Positions 10,030-24,400 of a stretch of DNA of 64,000 nt are shown here, one piece after another. How positions within the stretch are numbered: position 1 is the stretch's first letter; each line of letters begins with the position of its first letter. Under the pieces are notes generated by a model that ran no database searches, was not told the DNA's origin, and saw nothing but the letters and a program-made list of their open reading frames with translations. Location of the stretch: NCBI GenBank assembly GCA_907164885.2, contig OU015491.1, positions 120,456,431 to 120,520,430 of the forward strand, given 5' to 3'. The translations under genes were made by a program, and so were the position numbers. The DNA comes from Dolomedes plantarius (Eukaryota > Arthropoda > Arachnida > Araneae > Dolomedidae).

Positions 10030-11330
10030 CCATTGGGAGGGGGGGGGATATATCATACTAGTTCCGCTTAATACAGCCAGCGCTAATTTCCTTTTCACAA
10101 AATTAGATTTGGCTAGAGTGCGTAAGACGGTCAGATAGATTTTTCGTCAAGTTGGCGAAAATATTTGGTTGCCAAGCTGAGGCGATTATGGCGTCAATGT
10201 TGTTTCTCCTGCAAATTCGTGATGTTGTTTTGTGTATTTTAGAGTGCAGTTTGTGGCAAAAAGAGTGACATGATCGAATTGCGGTTGTTGTTTAAGATGG
10301 ATTTTATGGGAAACAGGTGTGTAATAGGTTTTTGTATGGAGAATTGCAGTTTACGTCTACGACTTCGTACAACTAGCGTAAGCTTTGTTTTACTGACCGC
10401 TACAGGTAGCGGAAGCCTTATTTTACTGTACTACAGTCAGTGGTACGTGGCGAAGCCAGCAGCTGAGATTTTCTGTACTGTTTTTGGACAGATACGTAAC
10501 GGAGCGTAGCGGGGTGGGGTGGAGCAAGGGCATCTGAGCGAAGCGAAGATCCCGTGTGTGCCTACGAGTTTCATAAAGCCAGCGGTAAGTTTGTTTTCCA
10601 ACTAATTTGTTCTTTCTTGGTCGCCATTGATGCTTTTGTTTACATTTCGCGCTTTAAGCCTAACAGGTCTGCGAAAAAGGCGTTGTCACGTTTTTCTTTA
10701 CAGCAAGCACTAAAAAGCGCCAAGCCGTTGGCGAAAAAGAAATCGCGCCAAATTTCGCCAAATCTGACCGTGTTATGCTCTTTTACCTCAGATTTATGAA
10801 TTTTCCCCCAAAGTGAAATGTTGTTTTGTGTCTTCTAGAGTGTAGTTTTTGGCTAATTGAGTGATATGATTGAATTGAGGTTGTTTAATTTGTATTTTAT
10901 GGGAAACAGGTGTGTAATATGTTTGTGTATGGAGAATTTGCGTTTACGGCTACAAATAACCGGCTGGGGATTTCTTTAATGTTTTTGGAAGTTTAATACA
11001 GCCAACGGTAATTTTTTTTCAACTTATTTGTTATTTCTTGGTCGGTGTTGATGATTTTGCTTATATTTTGCACTTTAAACCTAACAGGTGTGCGGAATTG
11101 GGAAAAGTTAGCGCCACGGAGGTGCGTTGGTGCAAAAAGTTTTTGGCACCACCTTTTTGCCAACGGAGGTGCGACTGACAAAGCTGTTTCCCGGGAACCA
11201 CTAGCAGATTGTCACCAAATGGTCCTTTTCACTAATTCTATATATTATATTACTATATGTTTTTCGGGGGAGGCGCCAAAAAGGTATCGTGTCCCGAGCG
11301 CCAGTTTTGCTCGCTACGTCACTGACGGAA
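10030..11330. repeat. Non-autonomous repeat present as two direct copies
   Basis: About 10205-10700 and about 10815-11100 share order and sequence: GATGTTGTTTTGTGT, TATGGGAAACAGGTGTGTAA, TTTGTTCTTTCTTGGTCG-like and CCTAACAGGT-TGCG. The first copy has extra GC-rich, palindrome-prone sequence (CGTAACGGAGCGTAGCGGGG, GAGCGAAGCGAAGATCCCGT). An inverted copy of that extra part lies at 17225-17490. No protein of its own is recognisable, so it is probably a DNA-transposon derivative. Confidence 0.65.
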
Positions 11331-12158
11331 TGGTCAGGAGAAGTGTCTTCTCCAACATTCATAATCCGTAGGATAGTTGGCATAGACGTGGATTTCATTA
11401 TATTAAAAATCCTCAATCCACTGATGTCAGAAAATGGCTTCAAAAATGCAACTGAGTTCAAGCTTTGAGATATGATTTTCAAAATATGAAGAGATGTGTT
11501 GCAGCAGATAAATCTGTACAAGCTATTAATTGTAATCAATCTGGTAAAAAGATTGATATCAACATTCGACGAAATCCTTGTTCAACGTTATAGGGATCAA
11601 GAAACGACGATCATCGAAAATGAAGGACTCAAATGTCACTCTCCCGATAATCATAATTCGGGAATTCAGCAATTATCTCTTTAAGAATCTTGTCGATATT
11701 GTTATAAAAGTTGATCAAGAGCTGTTAAGCGACCCTCAGGAAAGTTAGGATATCGAAATTCCTCCTAATGATCACATTAGAAAGATATCTGAAAGCGGTC
11801 CTCAGAGTTCTATTTTGGAAGCGTTCAGTGACATCCATGTTAGATTTGACAGCTTCGGTCCAGACAGGTGTAGCATAGAGAGCCCTTCGAGGAATTACTG
11901 ACTTACAGAGTAGCACTTTATTCCTATTTTTCAGGTGGGGGCCGAAAAGGAGAAAACGTAGCGATTTGACTTTATCGATCATCTTGATTTTGACATTTTG
12001 AATGTGGGATTTAAAAGTGAGCCACCGATCGAGAGTTTCACCCACATACTTCACAGAGTTCTCTCAGTTAATAACCGAGTTGGAAATGTAAAGGCGGGGA
12101 GGATTTTTAGAACTTTATGAGAAATAGATGACTTGGCATTTAGAGGGGTTAACTTTAA

Positions 12159-12338
12159 GGGCCTGTTCACATAGGCGTCCGGTAGCGGAAGTGTAAAAGA
12201 AAAGATGGCGCTGAAACAGAAATAAACCAATCATAGGCGTTAAAAATTTCGTTGCTAATCGTTTGGAGGTTTTTCGTTGGTTAAAAATATTTCAATACTT
12301 TAACGCTTCCGCTACCAGACTCCTATGTGAACAGGCCC
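12159..12338. mobile_element. 180-bp MITE with TAA target duplication (PIF/Harbinger-like)
   Basis: Inverted repeats of about 33 bp start GGGCCTGTTCACATAGG at 12159 and end with its complement at 12338, with few mismatches. TAA flanks both sides (12156-12158 and 12339-12341). A 3-bp TWA duplication and GGG ends fit the PIF/Harbinger group. It sits in the reverse-transcriptase sequence of the Jockey relic, and removing it rejoins that frame region. Confidence 0.85.
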
Positions 12339-12502
12339 TAATTTTCCATTTAATAAACCAATATTCCAAAGCGTCAACATGATTTTGAATAAAACCGACT
12401 ATTTAATTTTGATGGTGAGCGGTGGCCAGGATGGCAGTGCCATCCGCGTACAGTACAGGAGAAGTGTAATTATTGCGAGGAATGTCATTTATATATAAAT
12501 AA

Positions 12503-13374
<872 letters not shown>

Positions 13375-14572
13375 TTACAAGATAAAAAAGAACTTTTGAT
13401 ATACCATATTTTTAAATTTTCTGTTGAATCATATAAACTTGACAATTCTATGTATTAATAAATACTTTTTAAAATTTTTTTTATGAATTATCCCATCAAC
13501 TTGAAAGAAAATGAAGTTATTTGGAAGTTGCGTTTAACTTTTCGTTCCCGTCCCGGCCAACAGATGGCTGCACCAGTCTACAAAGCAAAATTAACTGAAA
13601 ATAATAAAAACATGGTTAAAAATCTGCTAAAAGATGGCTAAAAGTATTAAAAAAATGCATTGTCATCGTGTTCTGAGCTATTCTAAAAGTTTCAAATGTC
13701 TAGCTAGTCGGGAAGTTAGTTAAAAATCGATTGCATGATTTGTGATGGACAAACACACATACAACCAAGAAAGCAAGTTAATAGAAACATGGTAATTAAA
13801 TAAAGTTGGACCGAGAATGGAGCTTTGGGGATTATGGCAGTGATTGATTTGTGTGAGAAGAACGTGTTTTGTACGTGGACGCAGAAAGACTTTTGACAAG
13901 GTAGTTGTGTATAAAATGCATAAGGCTATCATACATATTTTAAGTTAAATTAGTTTGTATATATCGCCGGCATGAGTAATTTTGTCGGAAGCCTTTGCTA
14001 AATATAAAAGGAGTATTCCAATTGGTTTTCACTCTTGAAGTCTACAAGAAACACACTGTATGACACGGGGCAAATGGTGTGTTGTGCTGTGCTGTGGATG
14101 TTACGAAAACCAAATTTGTCTAGGATAATATAATGGTATTGAGGTTGAGAAAGACGTTAATTCTATTGAGAATAATCCACTCTACTGTTTTAGAAAGGGG
14201 GCTGAGTGTACTAATCGGGCGATAACTCTCAGGGAAAGTTAAATTTGAACCCGGCGTGGGAATGGGGTAGACTACAGCCGATTTCCGGGTTTGAGGGAAG
14301 TATGAAAATTTGATGATGGTGTTAACAATTACATTGAAATAAATAATAATATAGGAAGGAAAGATTTTGAACGAGAGGTCAATCATTTTGTTCAAGCTGG
14401 GAGACTTACCCTTCGGAAGGTTTTCAATAATTTTGAGAATTTCGGGAGGGAAAGAATTTAGAATAGTGGCGGCTGGGGGGGGGGGACAAAAAAGTGGTGA
14501 CCGTACCTTACGGAGAACCACACGATCATGTTCCTTTCTTCCAAGTTATCATTTGGAGAAAACTAAGTTTCG

Positions 14573-15125
14573 TAAGGCCGTCCGCACACTGAGCGACTCA
14601 AAGGAAACCCAACTGGTTAGCGACTGAAATTGCTTATCGGTTGTAAACTCGTTAGTGATGCGGCTCCGCACACGGGTCGACTCAAAAGTGATTCGAATTA
14701 ATAGTTTGCGACCTGTCATGGAAGGAAGAACATCATTATTCCGGGCATTATTTTTAGTTAAATTACTATCAGAAATTAATTTATTTTAAAAAATCGTCAC
14801 AATAGATTGTCTTTGATCAATCATTTAAAAATGGATTGTATATATGGGTGCACATATTCCATACAACAAAAAACGTTAGAATTTAATTTCATCGCTAAGC
14901 AGAAGTCACGTGACGAGCGGCTGTAACATAGATTGTGTAATAACACGCACAACGCAAGAGAAACTGGCGACTGAAGTTGCTAGCGACTCGACACGTTGAG
15001 TTGCCTGCGACTGATTGCAAACGCGTTGCTGACGGGTTTATAACCAGTTGCGCCGTCACGGACTGGTTTGTGATTGGAGTCGGTTATCAGTTTCTTTTGA
15101 GTTGCTCCGTGTGCGGACGACCTTA
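14573..15125. mobile_element. 0.55 kb MITE with GCGACT subterminal repeats
   Basis: Ends are inverted repeats of about 30 bp: TAAGGCCGTCCGCACAC at 14573 and the complement of TAAGGTCGTCCGCACAC at 15109-15125. Just inside both ends are many copies of GCGACT or its complement (GAGCGACTCAA, TTAGCGACTG, ACTGGCGACTG, CTAGCGACTCG, CTGCGACTG). No transposase is encoded. It separates two parts of the Jockey relic. Confidence 0.75.
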
Positions 15126-15300
15126 GAATCAGCGTGAACTTCAGCTTTAGAGTGATTGCCAAACGATATACCATATACCATTAATGCCGTGGATAGGAGG
15201 AATAATTTTATTTTTATTATTTCTAAGAATTTTTTGTAGTTATTAGTGCTAAAAGTTGTTTGCTCAACGCATAGTTTTGTTAAAGTAATATATTCCTTTG

Positions 15301-15841
15301 AATTTTAAAGTGCTACTTGAAAGAACACGTTAGAGAAGAGGAATTTACATCAAGGAGCCCTGAATTTTTTGGTGGGAAAACCTCAGACTGCCACATAAAA
15401 AAAAATAATTAAACATTTTCCATCTCTTAAACGTTATTCTGATCTTTTTCAAAATATTAAAATTTTATAAAACTTCCAAACGTTACTATTCGGCTCTGGA
15501 TTTTGCTTATCAATCTTAAAAGTTGAAGATATGGAAATTTTCTTCAAAAGTCAAACTTTCAGACAAAATGTAAAATTTCCTCAGGAAATCCTGAATTGGC
15601 CACACCAAAGTTCAGAATTTCTCAATGAGCCAAAAGCTTCCATTAAACCAAAATTTTTTTAAAAAACTGTCTAGAATTCTATTTTTGAAAATCTAGAAAT
15701 TTTCGTGAAACTTTCTAAAATTGTGAACTAAACACCTCACATTTCCGAGTTACTTTTTCCTGAAGAGATGTACCACTGACGTGTACAATACGAAAAATGA
15801 AGCTGCATGTAATCAACTAAACTCTGCTCTTTTGTTTATAG
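15301..15841. other. Immediate 5' flank of the GANAB start exon
   Basis: AT-rich sequence with no transposon end or gene recognised. Its last part (15826-15841, CTGCTCTTTTGTTTATAG) looks like a 3' splice site, so at least some of this stretch is probably the last part of a 5'-UTR intron rather than a promoter. Confidence 0.4.
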
Positions 15842-15921
15842 ATACGGTCATATTCGTCGGCGGCAGACTTTGGCTCTTTCATCCTGAATAATTCCACAGG
15901 GATGATGGCCTCTATTAAAAG
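15842..15921 (+). CDS. GANAB: GANAB exon with the start codon and a likely upstream 3' splice site
   Basis: Two adjacent ATGs at 15902 and 15905 begin MMASIKR; the second has the better context (A at -3, G at +4). The stretch 15842-15901 is preceded by a pyrimidine-rich tract ending in AG at 15840-15841, a plausible 3' splice site, so a noncoding first exon probably lies further upstream. This 60-nt leader has no in-frame stop, so translation starting further upstream is not formally excluded. The start is chosen because MMASIKR plus the hydrophobic run in the next exon makes a standard signal peptide. The donor is at 15922-15923. Confidence 0.75.
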
Positions 15922-18446
15922 GTATATTATATTTTACTCTCAGTTTAAAAAACTTAGGCATTACATAGTTTGTGAAATAATTTGATAGTCAGCTGTTTGC
16001 CTCTTGTTTTATGATTATTTCAACCTTCTTTATTAAATTTCATGTTGCTCGGTTTCGTGTCATTGACAAAATAAATCCCATCTTTAGTTTGATATTGTAC
16101 TTTTATGAGTTTTTCTTTGTCATTTATTATCAGAAGTAAAAGTAACTCATGATTATTCTCTGCTTTATATTAGAAAACTTTTAGTTATTTATTTTTTGTT
16201 TTTATTTCAAGTGGTCGCGGGGATTAAAAATCTTGATCATTTAAAACTAACGTTATGGATGCTAATAAGTGCTCATGTATTTATGTAATTATATATGAAT
16301 ATACATATATAAATGTTCACATGTATGTTTATATTTTTACATCAGTGTATACAAGTTTAGATTTATATATTAGACTGCCGAATTTTTAAAATTTATATGC
16401 ATTCTCTTTATCTGAAATGCTGTGCAATTTTTGTTTGGATGAGATTATAAGTGTAATTTTCTGTATTTTAGATTACTTCCAGTGTTTTGTTTTTTAATTA
16501 TACAAGTCTTTGTCGGGTCTGTTGACAGAGGTAACTTCAAGACTTGTGATCAAAGTGGATTTTGCAAGTAAGAATTTCGATTCTTTTAATGCATACAGTT
16601 ATAAGATTGCCAATTCTTTAAAACAGATATATGAACAAACATCCTTATGAATTCATTATTAAAAAGTATTATTAAAACATTCACATTAAGTAGTGAGATA
16701 AATAAATGAGTAATCTCTCAGTGGGTGTATATTACTTTTTTTTTAAATATAGCTAGATTGGGTTATTGACTATGCTTTTTTATATATGGGAGTCAAAGTG
16801 AAATAATCTAGTGCTTATATGCTTGATCTTGCATTGAATATTTTTGGTGTGTCTAATTTTGATTTAATATTAATTGTTATTACTGCTTCTAGCATATATT
16901 ATTTTTAATATCCATTAAATTATACATTTAATTTGATTAAGTAAAGTTTTAGTTTTCAGTTACTATGTGCAGTTTTTATTGTTTGAATATATTTGTTGAA
17001 ACTTTATTAACTTTTTGGTAAATCGGAAGAAGCTGGGGCGGTTGGCGACTTTTTGGCGATTTTTTTGAAAAGTCGCCAAATTTGCGTTTCTGAGTCCGCG
17101 ATTTTTTTTCCCCCCGCTCATATTTTGTTGTTTTGCTGTTTTTAAAAGTTTAAAGTTTAAAATACAGGAACAGATGTAATATACGCAACGGGCCATCGCC
17201 AATTTGGCGCCAAAATCCCGTTTGGAGAGCTGTTAGGCTTAAACTGCGAAATGTAAACAATAAATTGGAAAACAAACTTACTGCTGGCTTTATGAAACTC
17301 GTAGGTGCTCACGGGATCTTCGCTTCGCTCAGATACCCTTGCTTCACTCCGCTACGCTCCGTTACGCATCCATCCAAAAACATTACAGAAAATCCCCAGC
17401 CGCTGGCTTCGCTACATACCGCTGGCTGTTGTATAGTAAAAAAAAGCTTCCGCTGGCTGTAGCGGTCAGTAAAACAAAGCTTATCCCATAAAAAAATCAA
17501 ATATTATCCGACCCGAATGTAAGAAACCATGGACTAGTGCGTCATTTACGACCCCTTTGTACCACCCCCCCTAGTCTCTATTGCGAAAATCTACATCTAA
17601 CAATATCCAAAATCCTACCCTGATATTTAGAAACGACATCTTTAACCAACATAGCAATAAACGGCTAACTGAAAAGCATTGAACAAACACTATCAAAGGA
17701 GCATTCAGATGGAATTGTAGGGGTAACCAGAAAAGGGGATACATCATAACAGGAAGTAAATAATCGCCAAGTTGGCGGCAGCCCCAACTTCTTCCGATTA
17801 ACCAAATTGGTACCCTAAATTTATACCTTAAAAATTACTGATAATTATTTTATTTTGAACTCCTAATCAGCTTAATTGTATTGTTAAAGATGACTAATTT
17901 TTAGAAAACCAATCATCCCAATCAGCATTTAATATTTTAACTGCTCCACCTGTTTACCTAGGGGTCATTATCTGTAATTATATATTTGAGCAGAAAAAAA
18001 AAAAAGATAATTTGTTTGAGACAATCATTCCCCCTGAAAAAAAAAGATTATATTTTAGTCTATTATAATAACTTAATTGAATGTTGTATGTTTATAAGAG
18101 TAACCTTTATTGTAGTTAATTGCAATTACAAAATTCTGTATAGTACAAGAAAAAAAGTAAGAAATCGGTATTAATGGTTCAAGATTAAATTTGCCGTCTA
18201 GAAAATTTTACTTTCAAAAGCATTTAAAATCAAGAAATTGATTTTTAAACTTAATTAGTAAGTAGAGGGATTGAATTAATTATTAGGGGGAACTTATAAA
18301 TCTCTCAAAAGTTTCCTTTGATAGCATCAAAATAACCCAGTATATAGATTAATACATGTAATCATCTAGAAAAGTTTTTGGGTTGAAAATTTACTATTGA
18401 TATTGATTATAAAACTTGCTGATGTAAAAAGCAATAATCAAGCAGG

Positions 18447-18480
<34 letters not shown>

Positions 18481-21400
18481 GTGGCTCCCAAAAGTGTTCG
18501 TACACTTCAGATTTTCAATGAAATAGGGGTCTATCCATTGATTAAAATTAATATTTCAGAATGGGTATTTAATAATAAGATCTATAATCTATTCTTAACA
18601 AGACTACATGAAATATTTTGGAAACATAGTAAAACTTCATTTTTAAGAAACCAATATTCCAAAAGTAACAAAAACTTTATCTCACAAAAGTCATCGTACA
18701 CTTGTAAAAAAATCTCTACATATTAGTAAATATTCTAATTTTTCATTAAATTAATATTTAGTAGGATATCCAAAAGCATCCACAACAGCTTTTAAACGTC
18801 TGGGAATAGATTGCTTTAGTTCTTTTCTAATTTTTGCATCAATGTTCATCCATTCCTCCATCATAATTGTTTTTAGTTCGTTTTTCGTGTGAATGCCGTG
18901 TTTTCGTACTTGAACCTCCAGTTCTCTCCAAATATGTTCTATTGGGTTTAAATCTGGCAATTGAGGTGGTGTTTTCAAAACTTATGGACAATTATAGAGA
19001 TACCAGATGCGAACGTTGCGAGCCGTGTGCTTAGGATCGTTATCTTGATAAAAAACAAAGTTGTTTCCAATACCCAAATTTTGAGCTGATAATTTTAAAT
19101 TGTCTTTTAATATATTTATAAAAATAGCATGATTCATTATGCCATCAATAAATACTAAATTTCCTAGTCCTGATGCTGACATGCACCCCTACACAAGGAT
19201 ACCTTCACCGGCATGCTTAACTGTTCCTACTATGTTCTTGGGATTTAAGTTCTTCATTTTTTTCTTCTCCATACAATTATATACCCATCAGCACCAAAAA
19301 TGTTCATCGGCAAATAAGACATTATTTCAATAGGTTTGAGGCTTATTTATCATTGATAGTGTGAAGGGAAGCCTAAACTTTCTGTTTTTCTCACTCACAA
19401 AAAATTTTCTATGGGCAGAACGCCCATGTAATCCATCTGTTCTGAGAACTCGTCAAAAAATTTCAGGTGAAATTGATGTTTAAAATGTTTTATTGAATTC
19501 TGCAGAAACTTTTACAGCACTCAAACGTAAATTTTTCACAAATTTTCTAATTATAAATCTCTGATCACGTTTTGTTAACTTTGCCGGATGGCTTCTTCTT
19601 ACCTTGTTTTCAATCCAATTTTCTTCTCTAAAGCGTTTTTTTACATACTGCATAGTAGAATGGGATAAATTAAGTAATTTAACAATATTCCGAACTGATT
19701 TACCACTGCTATGATGAAAAATAATCAATTTTCGAATGCTGTTTGTTGTTTCTTTATGGCTACGAGCCATTTTTAAATAATAAATAGAATATTACTGAGT
19801 AGGCAAGCAAAAATTGAAGCCAAACGATATTTTAAATGCCACCACAATTCAAAAATAAAAATAAAGCGCCAGACGATAATTTTAATTACGAATTTATCCG
19901 AAAATATTTCAGTGTACGATGACTTTTGTGAGATAAAGTTTTTGTTACTTTTTGATTACTGGTTTCTTAAAAATAAAGTTTACTATGTTTTCAAAATATT
20001 TCATGTAGTTTTGTTAAGAATAGATTATAGATCTTATTATTAAATACCCATTCTGAAATATTCATTTTAATTAATGGATAGACCCCTATTTCATTGAAAT
20101 TCGTAAGTGTACGAACACTTTGGGGAGCCACTGTATATATATATACATATATATATATTTAACAGTATTTACTATTATTAAAAAAAGTGCATTGAGTATT
20201 TGTCTTTTCTCACTTTTAAACCAATAGTTCATACTACTTTTAGCATGTGTGTCAAGTTTAATGTGTTAATTTATCCTTAAAAGTATTTAATTAAAATTTG
20301 AGCATAGATTGCTTTGCACTGGTTATATTGTATAAATATTAGTTATATTGTTATGGTAAAATTTTGCTGCTTGATATATTTTGTGTTAGATTTATTAATT
20401 TGTTACTTAAGCCCAGGATAGAAAATTAACATCTTAGGAAACTTAATAAAATGATAGAAAACTTTAGGTTTCTGTTTAAATTTGTATAGATTAGATCCCA
20501 AATATATAAAAAAAATTCCATATAATTTAAAAGGTCAGAATTTGTTCAAAATTATCTTTCCTGGAGAAATTAATATTATTATGAATGCAATGACTGAAAA
20601 TTATCATTTATATGCTTTAGAAATGAAATGCTAAGCATTTTACATAAAAATTGTTAATCTCTTTTAACCATACCTGCATTTATTATGAGGATTAATATTT
20701 GTTTTATATCAATTACTAGTTATATGGCAGAAATAAAATTTAAACGTCGTATTTGTATAAAACAACATATTTTGGTGGATCAATGAACTTACGCCAGTGG
20801 TACAACCAGAATCACAGTTAGGAGAGGTTAGATTCTGCTGTTCTTGCATTTATAAATACTCGCATGTGGGATTCTGTTGAGGTTTTTAAAGCCCAGTTTC
20901 AGCCTCTAAACTAGGATAACATCATTTTTCTGTAGTGGATACAATCTTACCATGGAGTCCCTAGCATTGAGAAAGCAGTTGTCTTGGCAAAACAGGATAG
21001 CCATCAACAACAACCTGATTTCTTTACAAAACTAGTGATAAATGATTTTGTAAGAGTTTATAGAGGTGATAAAGTCACATACCACCTATACAAAAAAAAA
21101 AAAAAAATAGTTAGAGATCCTTCTTGCACCAGAATGCCACATTCCTTTCTACCTAAATAGGAAGAGCTATGGGACCTGCTTTACTTTAAATGCTATGGGA
21201 CTTGCTGTAAGCTTTTAAATGGTCGTCGAATTGGTGTTTCAGAGAGTCTAGATTGCTTTCTCTGTCATTAATGCGAGATGACTGCAGAGCATCTCTCCAT
21301 TTATCCATCTGCTACTTAAGAGCCTGAGAACAACTTCTGAATTTTCCTGTTTGGATACTTGACACAAGAGCAGTTTGCTTTACTGATCTGCTAGACAGAT

Positions 21401-24400
21401 GGCCCATGCAGTCAAAAGTCATGTGCATAGGATTTAAAAAAAAAAAAAAAAAAAAAAAATTAAGATTGTAAAAAAAAAAAAAATTAAAACCCCTGAAAAA
21501 TTAATTACATGGATAAAAGTGTATTGAAAATCATTTATATGCTGATTGATGAATATATATAATACTACAACATTAAAATTTATATATAAAAAAGTTATTA
21601 GATTAATGTAGTGTAATACATTGTGAGTTTTATTTGTCAGTTTTTTAAACTCTTATGTCATAATTTTTCCATTTCAGGAGGCATCGGAACATTCAGCCTG
21701 GTCATTCTCCTTATTATTTAGATATGCATAGCTTTAAAATTCTACCTACTCATATTGAAGGTGTGTTAGTGAATTCTCAGAATGGTGTTACTTTAAAATT
21801 GGATTTAATAGCTTTAAAAAATAACATGCTCCGCTTAAAAGTAAATGAACTAGATCCTATCAAACCCAGATTTGAAGCAAAAGAAGCCTTATTAGGAGAA
21901 CCTGAAGAATCTGAGTATGTGATAATTTTTGTTTCTTTGGTGTGAAGTTATAAATGTTCATGTTAAGTCTGTTATTCACAAGAAATGTTCTTATTTTCTG
22001 TTCTCTAACAGGGTGTGCTAGAGTTTTAGAATTTAAAAATATTCATACAAAAATGCAATAAAAAAAAATAATCATAGTTAAATAACCGTTTATTTTTATT
22101 TCATTTCTGTGTATGCTCATTACAGTTTTGATGTGAATTGTTCCCCCCCCCCCTCCCTCCATTGAGGTTCTGTTATAAAATGTCTTTTCCTTTTTGTATG
22201 TTGCATCTCAGATATTTTTTTTCTTTTTCTTGAAAACAATGTGTATATTAGTAAAAGAAATGTGTAAGAGTATTATATTAGATTGATTTATCCTAGATCT
22301 ATGTATATATGTATTTTCTGTGGCTGTATTAAAATAATTGAAGTGAAAACTAAAAATTTTAAAAATCTAAATGTTTTAATATTGCACATTACTGATACTT
22401 TAAACTGTTTAAAAAAAATATTATCCTTCTTTTATTTTAATAAAACATTTAGTTGTTTATTAAAGTCAGAATTCTTACAGGGTAACTTTATTTTATATCA
22501 CAATGTTTCTTAATAGCTTTGATTTCTGATGTTTTCAATAGTTAGTAAAAAAAAAAAAATACTGGAATAAATTTTGTCTCCCGTAAAAATGCTTGTAAAT
22601 TCAAATTGTGATAATGTTGATTCTTTTACTTATGTTCAATTTTTAAATTGTTCAAAAAATTAAAAATAGAATGGGAAAAGATTATTAATAGAATCCTTAG
22701 AATATGATATAAAAAGTTTTTAATTTTATTAAAAATATTTAAACTTGCTTTTTGTATTATTATAATATGTCTTCTTATGAATGTATAATATTCTTAAAAA
22801 TTTAACTTTCAGAATAAAAGTGGTATCACAAGATAATGAAAAAATGGTTGTAAGCTTTGGACCTAATAAAGCTGTTTTAAATGGAAGTCCTTTTAGACTG
22901 GATGTATATTCTGGGGATGAACTTGTGATTAGTGCAAATGCTCGTGGACTAATGAAGTTTGAACATTACAGATTCAAATCCAATCCGTAAGATGAGTTTT
23001 TAATAACTGTTATTACACACTTTATAATCATAAGATTTTATACTAAGTTAAAATTTGTTTCTAAACCTTTCAGAAATTATTTAATGTAAATACTTGGATT
23101 TTAACTTTTTATGATTAGTGCACATCATTCATTATTTAGATGTAATTATTTTGTATTTGTGTTTCTGGCTTATCTATTTTTATGTATGGACTTTTAATAT
23201 TATTCTTTAAATGAGTAGTTTAAGAAGGTGAAATATGTTGTTTAGATGCCTTTGACATATAATTTTATATCGTGAATGATTACTAGATTATTTGAATTAC
23301 ATGCATCATTTGATAAAATCATCACTCTTGGCTTAATTAAGGGCAGATGCTAACCTAAATTAGCATCCATATGTTCACTCTGGCTAAAGAGGTAACACTT
23401 TAATGTTATGAAGAGTATTTAAAAGAAAAAGTAATTTTACTCTTTTAGAAGGGTAGAATATTTTCCTGTAAAATTGGCTAGTCTTTAAACACTAATTTTT
23501 GGTATAGTATTGAATGAGTGTAGTATTGAATACTACTCACCACTATATAAATATCACGTCCGGGTCCCCATTTATGTAGCGGTGAGTAGTACGACTTGTG
23601 TGTAAATAATATTTGTTGTGTGAAAATACCACACAGTACATTTTAAAAATTATAAACTTTTTATTTGGCTGAGTTATCAAAAAAAAGAACACAGTCATCT
23701 ATGACAACACTTGTGTAGTGAAAATTTTAACAGATGAACCCACAGTATGAAAAATAAAATATAATAAAAATACACTTTAAACTTGTGTTCCAAGGAGAGC
23801 CACTAGTAGACTGCAATTCATCAGCAATTTCTCCTCAAGAATTCAAGCAGGCCAAACGCAAATCGTACATCGCAAACTCTGACGTAATCTGGTCGCCACA
23901 CTTCTAAAATTGGATAAATTTAAGTGTTTCAGTATAATATTGTAACAATAATGGGAGTTTTATTAATTTTCTTTTATGGTATTTTTTAGAGGTAAAGTTT
24001 TAGCCAAGAGTTTTAGAATTTAAATGAAGCTTTTAAACTCATTTTTTGCTTATGTCTATGATGTTCATTATAATCAATCTAATATTATCAATTCCCAGCT
24101 TGTGGTGGCCCAGTGGTACAGCGCACTGGTTTTCAGTGCTGAGGGTGCTCGGATCGAATCCTGGCGTTGCGCCATGGAAAATGCCTCCGTTCATGTCTTT
24201 CCTTCATAGGGGGTAATGCTGTCCACCTATATGGTGCCCTCACAATAAAATGGGCAGTAAAATTGCGGCATAGTATAGGCGAATGTTTGACGACAAGTGC
24301 CTCCGCATTGGGGGAAAAGAAAAATGTTATCAATTCCTCCTTGATCTCCAGTAAAGTTATTTTGAAGTATTAGAACAATTGTGTAGATTTAAGTGCCATG

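Noticed and set aside
10270..10799. Open frames in the non-autonomous repeat
   Set aside because: Composition and palindromic sequence explain them; no protein family similarity and no coding continuity between copies.
24096..24170. Possible tRNA gene (A and B boxes)
   Set aside because: No acceptor stem pairing and followed by a SINE body with target duplication; it is a tRNA-derived SINE.
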